64,000 nt of DNA, from assembly GCA_002255925.1 (NCBI GenBank), contig NKIH01000006.1, forward strand, positions 186,001 to 250,000, in the 5' to 3' direction. The notes under the pieces were generated by a model that had not been told where the DNA came from, made no database searches, and saw only the letters and a list, made by a program, of their open reading frames with translations. Within the stretch, counting starts at the first letter, position 1, and each line of letters opens with the position of its first letter. Positions 28,599-35,535 of the stretch are shown piece after piece. Made by a program: the position numbers and the translations under genes. Origin of the DNA: Burkholderiales bacterium PBB6. GTDB taxonomy: Bacteria; Pseudomonadota; Gammaproteobacteria; Burkholderiales; Burkholderiaceae_C.

Positions 28599-29224
28599 AC
28601 CTGCTGCAGCCTTCGCGCCGATGCGCGCACCTGATGTCGCCCAGCCGCCTGCTGGTGCTGGGCGCCTGCGCCCTGCTCACGGCCTGTGGCGGCGGTGGCA
28701 ACCCGCTGGCCAACCCGGCCGACGTGGCCAACCCGGCGGGCACTGGCGGCACCAAGCTGTCATTCGAGTATTTCCAGCGCTGCATCCAGCCACTGCTCGT
28801 CACGCCGCTGGCCGGGCCGACGGGCACCAACACCTGTGCGGCCAGCGGCTGCCACTCGAATGCCAACGGCACCGGCGGTGCGCTGCGCATCATCGAGAAC
28901 GCCGCGCTGGTGGACCTGGCCGATGCGGCCAACACCGCAGAGAAGGTGCGGGCCACCGAGATGTACCGCAACTACTACTCGTCGCTGGGTGTGTCGGTGG
29001 CCGGTGACGCCTCGCAAAGCCGGCTACTGACCAAACCACTGGTGAAGGGCGTGCTGCACGGCGGCGGCGTCATCCTGGCGAGTGACCAGGACCCGGCTGC
29101 CAGGCTGATGCGCTACTGGATCGAGCACCCGGCCCCCGCTGGCCAGGACGAGTTCAGCAGCGCCTCGTGGGCCCTGTTCACGCCGGCCGATCCGGCGACG
29201 GGCACCTGCAACACCGGCCTTTGA
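28595..29224 (+). CDS. Small lipoprotein with a CX4CH motif
   Basis: 209 residues. A second lipoprotein signal peptide ends LLTAC (Cys31) followed by GGGGNP. The mature part has Cys63 in FEYFQRCIQPLLVTPL and CAASGCH at 81-87, a CX4CH spacing that may be a variant heme site or a disulfide. The surrounding text (TCAASGCHSNANGTGGALRI...) resembles the C-terminal cytochrome-like part of the preceding protein (STCATNCHMAVGSNKGGDFR), suggesting a shared domain. It starts within the stop of the upstream gene, so the two are coupled and probably interact. I know no named family. Confidence 0.6.
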   Translation: MNLLQPSRRCAHLMSPSRLLVLGACALLTACGGGGNPLANPADVANPAGTGGTKLSFEYFQRCIQPLLVTPLAGPTGTNTCAASGCHSNANGTGGALRIIENAALVDLADAANTAEKVRATEMYRNYYSSLGVSVAGDASQSRLLTKPLVKGVLHGGGVILASDQDPAARLMRYWIEHPAPAGQDEFSSASWALFTPADPATGTCNTGL

Positions 29225-29249
29225 GAACACCGGCTTTGAGAACATCACA

Positions 29250-30041
29250 ATGAATCGTTTTCTGAATGTGCTGGTGGCTGGTTTGCTGAGCCTGCCGCTG
29301 TTTGCCCTGGCGCAAACGCCATCCCCACCGCAGGCCCCCGCAGACACCGACACCCAGCCCGGCCTGGCCAAGGTGGCGCGTGTGCGCGTCACCGCCCCGT
29401 ACCTGGAGCTGCACACCGGCCCGGGCCGTGGCTACCCGGTGTTTTTCGTGGCCGAGCGTGACGCCTGGGTCAGCATCGAGCTGCGCCACACCGACTGGTA
29501 CAAGGTGCGCGCCGCCACCGGCCAGCTGGGCTGGGTGCACCGCGAACAGCTATCCACCACGCTGGCCGAAGCCGGCGCCGCGCGGCCCTTCCGCGACGTG
29601 GTGATCGACGACTACCTGCGCCGCCGCGTCGAGATGGGCGCCGCCTACGGCCGCTTCAAGAGCGAGCCGGTGATCCGCCTGTGGGCCGGCTACCGGATGT
29701 CCGACACGCTGTCGCTGGAGGCCAGTGCCAGCCAGGTGCAAGGCGTGTTCTCGGGCTCCAGCCTGTGGCAGGTGAACCTGCTGAGCGAGCCCTGGTTCAA
29801 CCAGCGCCTGTCGCCGTTCTTCGGCATCGGCGTGGGCCGTTTCCTGAACGTGCCGAACAAGAGCCTGGTCGACAACAGCGTCACCAACGCCAACATGGCC
29901 CAGGTGATGCTGGGCGCGCGTTATCACCTGAGCGACCGATTCGTGCTGCGGGCCGACTGGACCCTGCACAGCGTTTTCCTGTCCGACGAGCGAAGCGCCG
30001 AGTACCGCGCCTTCACCGCCGGCGTTTCCTTCTTCTTCTGA
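29250..30041 (+). CDS. SH3-domain plus outer-membrane beta-barrel protein
   Basis: 263 residues. Signal peptide MNRFLNVLVAGLLSLPLFAL|AQ; a bacterial SH3 domain at about 42-104 (VRVTAPYLELHTGPGRGYPV, DTDWYKVRAATGQLGWVHREQL-like); then a small barrel from about 125 with alternating strands and a final Phe (GVSFFF), the usual BAM recognition end. The barrel resembles the 'outer membrane beta-barrel domain' family I recall from myxobacteria and some proteobacteria. SH3 domains often bind cell-wall peptides, so the protein could tie the barrel to peptidoglycan. It is followed 8 bp later by a second barrel gene with the same GVSFFF end. Confidence 0.65.
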   Translation: MNRFLNVLVAGLLSLPLFALAQTPSPPQAPADTDTQPGLAKVARVRVTAPYLELHTGPGRGYPVFFVAERDAWVSIELRHTDWYKVRAATGQLGWVHREQLSTTLAEAGAARPFRDVVIDDYLRRRVEMGAAYGRFKSEPVIRLWAGYRMSDTLSLEASASQVQGVFSGSSLWQVNLLSEPWFNQRLSPFFGIGVGRFLNVPNKSLVDNSVTNANMAQVMLGARYHLSDRFVLRADWTLHSVFLSDERSAEYRAFTAGVSFFF

Positions 30042-30049
30042 GGCCCGCC

Positions 30050-30724
30050 ATGCCCCGTCACGTTTCCATGAACGCATTCACCCGCCAGTTGCCCACACTG
30101 GTGCTGGCCCTCACTGCGCTGCAACTCAGTGCCCCCGCCCTGGCGCAAGTGAAGGCACCCGCCGACAGCAGCAACCAGGTCGTCGTGCCGCAGGTGGACC
30201 GCCGCGATGTGCGCCTGCCGCGCTTCCCGTCGAACGACTTCGAGGCCGGCCTGTTCGGCGGTGCGTTCTCGACCCAGAACTTCGGCGCCAGCGCGGTGGG
30301 TGGCTTGCGTGTGGGCTATCACATCACCGAAGACTGGTTTGTTGAAGCAGCCCTGGGCCGCACCACGGTCAGCGATGAAGCCTTCACGCGCGTGCTGCCG
30401 GGCGGCATCTTCACCCCGGGCAATGAAAAGCTGCAGTACGCCAACCTGTCGGCCGCGGTGAACCTGCTGCCGGGCGAGGTGTTCTTTGGCCGCGACAACG
30501 CCAAGCCGTCGTCGGTGTTCCTGATCGGCGGCGTGGGCACCACCAAGTTCAACGGCCAGCGCCAGCAGGGCTTCAACCTCGGCGTGGGCATGAAGGTGTT
30601 TCTGCGGGATTGGGCGGCCGTGCGCATCGACATGCGCGACCACATCTTCTCGGTCGACCTGCTGGGCAAGCGCGAAACCACGCACAACCTGGAACTGACC
30701 ACGGGCGTGTCCTTCTTCTTCTGA
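30050..30724 (+). CDS. Small outer-membrane beta-barrel protein
   Basis: 224 residues: signal peptide to about ALA|QVKAP, a short linker with RRDVRLPRFPSNDFEAGLFGG, then a barrel of amphipathic strands (GGLRVGYHITEDWFVEAALGRTTVS, LQYANLSAAVNLLPGEVFFG, SSVFLIGGVGTTKFNG, AVRIDMRDHIFSVDLLG) ending GVSFFF. The 'DFEAGLFGG' start and RIDMRDH strand match the myxobacterial-type barrel family seen next to gliding-type genes. ATG at 30068 is an alternative start. It overlaps the next gene by one base (TGATG), and the preceding SH3-barrel gene ends 8 bp upstream. Probably a partner of that protein. Confidence 0.65.
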   Translation: MPRHVSMNAFTRQLPTLVLALTALQLSAPALAQVKAPADSSNQVVVPQVDRRDVRLPRFPSNDFEAGLFGGAFSTQNFGASAVGGLRVGYHITEDWFVEAALGRTTVSDEAFTRVLPGGIFTPGNEKLQYANLSAAVNLLPGEVFFGRDNAKPSSVFLIGGVGTTKFNGQRQQGFNLGVGMKVFLRDWAAVRIDMRDHIFSVDLLGKRETTHNLELTTGVSFFF

Positions 30725-31272
30725 TGACCTGCCGCATGTCTTCACGCTCCTCACAACCCACCGCCGCACTGAACCGCCGCCACGCGCTGGTGCTGGGCCT
30801 GGCGGGCACGGCCGGCCTGGCTGGGTCACCAGCCAACGCCAACCCTGCGCCCGGTCAGCCCGCACCCGACTTCGCCCTGCGCGCACTCGACGGCCCGACG
30901 CTGCGCCTGCGCGAGCTGCGTGGCCAGGTGGTGCTGCTGAACTTCTGGGCCACCTGGTGTGCGCCCTGCCGCGAAGAGATGCCGCAGCTCACCCGCCTGC
31001 ACACCAAGTACCGCGCCGCCGGCCTGACCGTGGTGGGCGTGAACGTGGACGACGACAGCCGCAACACGGCCGACGTGGCCCGCAAGCTGGGCGTGAACTT
31101 CCCGGTGCTGCTCGACAGCGAGAAGCAGGTCAGCAAGCTCTATGCGCTGGCCAGCATGCCCTCCACCGTGCTGATCGATCGTGACGGCCAGGTGCGGCAT
31201 GTGCACAAGGGCTACCGCGAGGGCTTCGCCGAGCTCTATGAACAGCAGATCCGCAGCCTGTTGAAGGACTGA
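30724..31272 (+). CDS. TlpA-like thiol-disulfide oxidoreductase
   Basis: 182 residues. N terminus has RRHALVLGLAGTAGLAGSPA, a Sec or Tat-like signal ending near ANA|NPA. The thioredoxin fold carries WCAPC (Cys79, Cys82) in LLNFWATWCAPCREEMPQL, the cis-Pro loop SMPSTVLIDRDG and a TlpA/ResA-style insertion. Such periplasmic reductants typically keep CXXCH cysteines reduced for heme attachment or serve as partners of Cys-rich proteins. Here it sits between two heme-motif lipoproteins upstream and the Cys-tailed DUF4266 lipoprotein downstream, so those are natural substrates. Start 30724 overlaps the upstream stop; 30736 is an alternative. Confidence 0.85.
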   Translation: MTCRMSSRSSQPTAALNRRHALVLGLAGTAGLAGSPANANPAPGQPAPDFALRALDGPTLRLRELRGQVVLLNFWATWCAPCREEMPQLTRLHTKYRAAGLTVVGVNVDDDSRNTADVARKLGVNFPVLLDSEKQVSKLYALASMPSTVLIDRDGQVRHVHKGYREGFAELYEQQIRSLLKD

Positions 31273-31276
31273 CCCC

Positions 31277-31525
31277 ATGCGCGAAACACGTCATCCACCA
31301 CGCCGCCTGATCACCTGGCTCAGCCTGGCCAGCATCGCCGCCCTGTGCAGCGGCTGCGCGGTTGAGCCCTGGGTGAAGCCGTACGAGCGCGAGCGCCTGG
31401 CCGATCCGATCATGGCCTTCTCGCGCGACCAGCTCGCCGACAAGCACCGCGACCATGTCTACAGCGTGCGTGAAGGCGCGCGTGGCGCCACCGGCGTTCA
31501 AGGAGGCGGCTGTGGCTGCAATTGA
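31277..31525 (+). CDS. DUF4266 small lipoprotein with C-terminal GGGCGCN
   Basis: 82 residues. Lipoprotein signal ends LCSGC (Cys27), followed by AVEPWVKPYERERLADPIMAF, a histidine patch DKHRDHVYSVREGA, and the invariant-looking tail GVQGGGCGCN with Cys79 and Cys81. This matches DUF4266, a family of unknown function that I recall beside DUF3570 and ApbE genes. The CGC tail could bind metal, form a disulfide or be modified. The reading frame of the following DUF3570 gene starts inside the tail codons (14-bp overlap). No homologous tail is seen elsewhere in the window. Confidence 0.8.
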   Translation: MRETRHPPRRLITWLSLASIAALCSGCAVEPWVKPYERERLADPIMAFSRDQLADKHRDHVYSVREGARGATGVQGGGCGCN

Positions 31526-32696
31526 CGACGTACGCCGCCTGGCGCTGCGAGGCCTGGTGCTGTTGAAGGGCCTGCTGTTGAACGGCAAGCCCTTGAACGG
31601 CAGGCTGTTGAAGGCCCTCGGCCTGGCCAGCGGTGCCGCACTGATGGCCCCGACTGCCCGTGCCGTGGACCTGCCCGAAGACCGCGCCGAAGCCATGGTG
31701 CACGTCTACAACGGCGGCGGCGTGCGCGCCACCGGCCCGGCGCTGCTGGTGCGCAAGAGCCTGGCCGACAAGTTCTCGGTGACTGGCGCGCTGTATGTGG
31801 ACATGGTCAGCAATGCGTCGATCGACGTGGTGACCACCGCCAGCCCTTACCGAGAAAACCGCACCGAGTGGACGATGGGCGTGGACCACGCGGTGCAGGA
31901 TGCGCTGCTGCACGTCGGCGTCAGCCGCAGCTCGGAGCCCGACTACACGGCCACCACCGTGTCGGCCGACATTTCGCAGGAAGTGTTCGGCGGCATGAGC
32001 ACCATCAGCCTGGGCTTTGCGCGTGGGCAAGACGATGTGGGCAAGCACAACGAGGTGGCCTGGAACGACCGTGCCCGCCACTGGCAATACCGCCTCGGCC
32101 TGACGCAGATCCTCAGCCCGCGCTGGGTGCTCAGCATCAACGGCGAGGCGCTGGCCGACGACGGCTACCTCGGCAGCCCCTACCGCGTGGCGCAGGTGTT
32201 TGGCAGTGCGGTGCCCGAGCGGGTGCCGCGCACGCGCAATGGCCGCGCCATCAAGTTCAGGCTGATCGGCGATGTGGGCAGCGACGGCCTGCGCAGTGCC
32301 GTGCGCGCCGAGTACCGCTACTACCGCGACACCTGGGCCGTGCAGGCCCACACCGTGGAAGCGGGCTACAGCCGCTACTTCGGCGACGCCTGGCTGGCCG
32401 ACGGCTATGTGCGCTTCAACCGGCAGAGCGACGCGCTGTTCTTCAGCGACAACGCCGACAGCGAAACCCGGTACGTCACCCGCAACCGCCAGCTCAGCGC
32501 CTTCACCGGCACCTCGCTCGGCGCCAAGCTGACCTGGACACCCGGCGGCCCGACCGCGCAAGCCTGGCAGCTCAAGCTGCACGGCGCGCTCGAGGTGCTG
32601 CGCTTCAACTACCAGCATTTCACCGACATCCGGACCGGCCGTCCCTACGGCTTCACCGGCCAAGTGCTGCAACTCTACGCAACGGCGAAATTCTGA
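31512..32696 (+). CDS. DUF3570 outer-membrane beta-barrel protein
   Basis: 394 residues from a GTG start with a perfect AGGAGG five bases upstream (31501-31506), inside the end of the DUF4266 gene. The N terminus AAIDDVRRLALRGLVLLKGL is followed by a hydrophobic segment ending PTARA|VD, likely a long signal peptide. The rest is a large barrel with many strands, e.g. KFSVTGALYVDMVSNASIDV, DISQEVFGGMSTISLGFARG, RAEYRYYRDTWAVQAHTVEAGYSRYF and the terminal QVLQLYATAKF. The RYYRD-WAV-AHT region is characteristic of DUF3570. Function unknown; a barrel that carries or exposes the DUF4266 lipoprotein is one possibility. No ligand is evident. Confidence 0.8.
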   Translation: MAAIDDVRRLALRGLVLLKGLLLNGKPLNGRLLKALGLASGAALMAPTARAVDLPEDRAEAMVHVYNGGGVRATGPALLVRKSLADKFSVTGALYVDMVSNASIDVVTTASPYRENRTEWTMGVDHAVQDALLHVGVSRSSEPDYTATTVSADISQEVFGGMSTISLGFARGQDDVGKHNEVAWNDRARHWQYRLGLTQILSPRWVLSINGEALADDGYLGSPYRVAQVFGSAVPERVPRTRNGRAIKFRLIGDVGSDGLRSAVRAEYRYYRDTWAVQAHTVEAGYSRYFGDAWLADGYVRFNRQSDALFFSDNADSETRYVTRNRQLSAFTGTSLGAKLTWTPGGPTAQAWQLKLHGALEVLRFNYQHFTDIRTGRPYGFTGQVLQLYATAKF

Positions 32697-33418
32697 TGAC
32701 TGCTCGAGAACACTCCTCCGCCTCCGCCGCCCCCGTCGCCGCCGCTGTTGCAGCTGTTGCAGCTGTTGCAGCTGCCGCCCGGTTGATGCTGAAGCTGCGC
32801 CAAGCCGCTCGCCAGTGGCTGCAAGCCGGCCTGCTGACGGGCCTGTGCCTGAGCGCCAGCGTGGCGGCTGCGCAGGTGGTCGCTCAAGCGGCAGCACCGG
32901 CCACACCAGCGGCCGCGGCACCAGCCGCTTCAACACCCGCCACATCGGCCCCCGCGCCAGCCCCCCTGCCCCCCGGCGCGCTGGACACCCAGGCCCAGGC
33001 CCTGAAAGACCAGGTGCTGAAGCTCAACCGCGACCTGCTGGTGCTGGAGGAGGAACTGCTGTTCCCGGCCAGCACGCAGGTGGCGCTGTTCGTGTCGCTG
33101 GACGTGGGCAAGCTGTTCGAGCTGGACTCGGTGCAGGTCAAGCTCGACGACAAGGTGGTGGCCAACTACCTCTACACGCCGCTGGAAGTGGCGGCGCTGC
33201 AGCGCGGCGGCGTGCAGCGCCTGTTCGTGGGCAACCTGCGTGCGGGCGAGCACGAGATCACCGCCTTCTTCACCGGCAAGGGCCCGCATGAGCGCGACTA
33301 CAAGCGCGCCACCACGCTGAAGTTCGAGAAGGGCAGTGAGCCGCGTTACGTGGAACTGCGCATCCGCGACAAGCTCGGCAAGCTGCAGCCCGAGTTCGAC
33401 GTCAAAGTCTGGCCGTGA
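32696..33418 (+). CDS. Exported coiled-coil/beta-domain protein of the envelope cluster
   Basis: 240 residues, ATG in the upstream stop (TGATG). An Ala/Val-rich N terminus encoded partly by 9-bp repeats precedes a basic stretch and a signal-like helix AGLLTGLCLSASVAAAQVV. An Ala/Pro-rich linker follows (about 65-95), then a short coiled coil ALKDQVLKLNRDLLVLEEELLFPA and a compact beta domain (VALFVSLDVGKLFELDSVQVKLDDKVVANYLYT...VKVWP). The domain has an Ig-like pattern, and I recall similar proteins misnamed as AraC regulators. It is probably periplasmic and part of the complex. Function unknown. Confidence 0.6.
   Translation: MTAREHSSASAAPVAAAVAAVAAVAAAARLMLKLRQAARQWLQAGLLTGLCLSASVAAAQVVAQAAAPATPAAAAPAASTPATSAPAPAPLPPGALDTQAQALKDQVLKLNRDLLVLEEELLFPASTQVALFVSLDVGKLFELDSVQVKLDDKVVANYLYTPLEVAALQRGGVQRLFVGNLRAGEHEITAFFTGKGPHERDYKRATTLKFEKGSEPRYVELRIRDKLGKLQPEFDVKVWP
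32747..32773 (+). repeat. 9-bp tandem repeat GTTGCAGCT x3
   Basis: Three perfect copies of GTTGCAGCT inside the 5' part of the coiled-coil protein gene, coding for Val-Ala-Ala units before the signal-like helix. In-frame copy-number change would only alter the length of the Ala/Val tract. Confidence 0.8.
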
Positions 33419-35535
33419 TGCTGCAACGACCCTTGTCGCCCAGGCCGCAGCGCGGTGCACCGGCCCGCGCACTCGCCTGCGCACTGGCCGCGGCGCTGCA
33501 TGCGCTGCCCGCCGCCGCACAGGCCGACGACCCCCTGCCGGCCACGGCGCACACCGTCAAGGCCCCGGCATGGGGCGACGCGCTCTTCCATTTCTACCAA
33601 GACCAGCACTTCACCGCGCTCACCAGCCTGATGGTGTCGCAGCACTTCCAGCGCGTGTCACCGCATGACGACGAGGCCGAAGTGCTGCGCGGCGGCATGC
33701 TGCTGTCGTGGGGCCTGCATGAGCAGGCCGGCGAGGTGTTCGAGCGGCTGATCGACGGCAACAGCACCCCGGCCGTGCGCAGCCGCGCCTGGTTCTGGCT
33801 TGCCAAGGTGCGCTTCAGCCGCGGGCTGGTGGCCGAGGCCGGCGACGCGCTGGCCCGCATCAGCACGCCCCTGCCCCCTGAGCTGGAAGAAGCCCGCACG
33901 CTGCTGCAGGCGCAGGTGCTGCTGGCCCTGGACGACCCGCAGGCCGCCGCCACCGTGCTGCAGCCGCTGGCCAGCGCCCCGCCCCGCGCGGCCGAGACCA
34001 AGGTGTTGATGAAGGCCCTCAAGGCCAGCACCGGCGGCACCGCCCGCGAGGTGGTGGCCGAGCTGCCCTGGTGGCAGCGGGTGGGCCAGTGGTTCATCAA
34101 GCCCTTCCAGGCCAGCGACCAGCTGGCCGTGGTGGACGCCGATGCCGGCCGCTTCGCGCGGTTCAACCTCGGCGTGGCCCTGATTCGCAGCGGCAGCACG
34201 GAGGCCGGCGAGCGCTGGCTGGACGAGCTGGGGCAACAGGCCGCCGCCAATGAAGAACAGCGCAAGCTGCGCGACCAAGCCAATCTGGCACTGGGCTTTT
34301 CCGCCCTGCAGCGCAATGAGCCGGTGCGCGCCCGCGAGTGGCTGGAGCGTGTGCGCCTGAACGGCGCGGTGTCGAACAAGGCGCTACTGGGCTTCGGCTG
34401 GGCGGCCCTGCAAATGCAGCAGCCGCGCCATGCCCTGGTGCCCTGGACCGAACTGGCCGGCCGCAACAGCCAGGACGCCGCGGTGCTGGAAGCCCGCCTG
34501 GCCCTGCCGCACGCGCTGGCTGAATTGGGCGCCGACGGCCAGGCGCTGGTCCGCTACGAGCAGGCCCTCACCGATTTCCAGACCGAGCAAGCCTCGCTCA
34601 ACCAGGCCCTGACCACCCTGCGTGGTGGCGCTTGGCTGAACGAGCTGCTGGCCCTGAACCCCGAGACCTCGCTGAGCTGGTTCACCCAGACCGACACGCT
34701 GCCGGAGCTGCCGCACGCGGCGCAGCTCGCACCGGTGCTGGCCAGCCACGATTTCCAGGAAGGCTTCAAGACCCTGCGTGACCTGCAATTCCTGCGCGCC
34801 AACCTGGCCGACTGGCAGGAGCGCCTCGGCACGTGGCAAGACATGATCGACCACCGCCGCGCGGTGTTTGCCGGCCGTGCACCGGGCATCCGCACCCAGG
34901 GCCTGCAGATCGACCTGACGGAGCCGGCCCAACGCTTGGCGGCCCTGCAGGCCGCGAATGACCAGGCGCGCACAGATGCCGATGGCCTGGCCTATGCCGA
35001 CGCGCGGCAGCAGGCGCTGCTCAAGCGCGTGGCCCAGGCGCGCCAGCGTTTGGCTGAGTTGCCGGGTCAACTCGCCAGCGCACCGGCCGCCGCCAACGAT
35101 GCACCGGCAGAGCTGCCCGCCCAGGCCGCCGAGCGCCTGCGCCTGGCCGCAGGCGTGTTGCAGTGGGAGCTGGCCCAGGCCTTCCCAGAACGCCTGTGGA
35201 CCAGCACCCGCGCCCTCGCCCGGGCAGGCACCGAACTGGACGAAGCCACCGCACGCAAGGCGGCGCTGGCCCAGGCCCAGATCGACGAGACGGCCCGCCT
35301 GAACGGCTTTGATGGCCGGCTGCAAGGCCTGGCTGAACGCATCAAGACCCTGCAAGCCCCGATCGCCGCCGCCACCCGCGCCCAGGCGCAGGCGCTGCAG
35401 GCGCTGGCCACCGCCAGCCTGATCGACCAACAAGAGCGCCTGGTGCACTACAGCACCCAGGCGCGTTTTGCCATGGCCCAGTTGCACGACCGAGCCCGCC
35501 AGCCCCAGGAGGCCCCCCGTGGCGCGCCCCGTTAA
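33418..35535 (+). CDS. Large exported TPR-like protein
   Basis: 705 residues starting in the upstream stop (TGATG). Signal peptide near ACALAAALHALPAAA|QAD, then helical repeats with TPR character, e.g. HFYQDQHFTALTSLMVSQHFQRV, LRGGMLLSWGLHEQAGEVFERLI, RARFNLGVALIRSGSTEAGERWL-like and ALGFSALQRNEPVRAREWLERV. A coiled-coil C-terminal half (about 500-690) follows, with ADARQQALLKRVAQARQRLAEL and ERIKTLQAPIAAATRAQAQALQAL. No lipobox. TPR proteins of this size accompany ExbB/ExbD-type motors in myxobacterial gliding-type clusters. It is likely a periplasmic scaffold. Its stop overlaps the next gene by 17 bp. Confidence 0.75.
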   Translation: MLQRPLSPRPQRGAPARALACALAAALHALPAAAQADDPLPATAHTVKAPAWGDALFHFYQDQHFTALTSLMVSQHFQRVSPHDDEAEVLRGGMLLSWGLHEQAGEVFERLIDGNSTPAVRSRAWFWLAKVRFSRGLVAEAGDALARISTPLPPELEEARTLLQAQVLLALDDPQAAATVLQPLASAPPRAAETKVLMKALKASTGGTAREVVAELPWWQRVGQWFIKPFQASDQLAVVDADAGRFARFNLGVALIRSGSTEAGERWLDELGQQAAANEEQRKLRDQANLALGFSALQRNEPVRAREWLERVRLNGAVSNKALLGFGWAALQMQQPRHALVPWTELAGRNSQDAAVLEARLALPHALAELGADGQALVRYEQALTDFQTEQASLNQALTTLRGGAWLNELLALNPETSLSWFTQTDTLPELPHAAQLAPVLASHDFQEGFKTLRDLQFLRANLADWQERLGTWQDMIDHRRAVFAGRAPGIRTQGLQIDLTEPAQRLAALQAANDQARTDADGLAYADARQQALLKRVAQARQRLAELPGQLASAPAAANDAPAELPAQAAERLRLAAGVLQWELAQAFPERLWTSTRALARAGTELDEATARKAALAQAQIDETARLNGFDGRLQGLAERIKTLQAPIAAATRAQAQALQALATASLIDQQERLVHYSTQARFAMAQLHDRARQPQEAPRGAPR

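Noticed and set aside
31512-32696. Earlier start for the DUF3570 gene at 31455
   Set aside because: Would lie further inside the DUF4266 gene, whereas GTG 31512 has a perfect AGGAGG five bases upstream.
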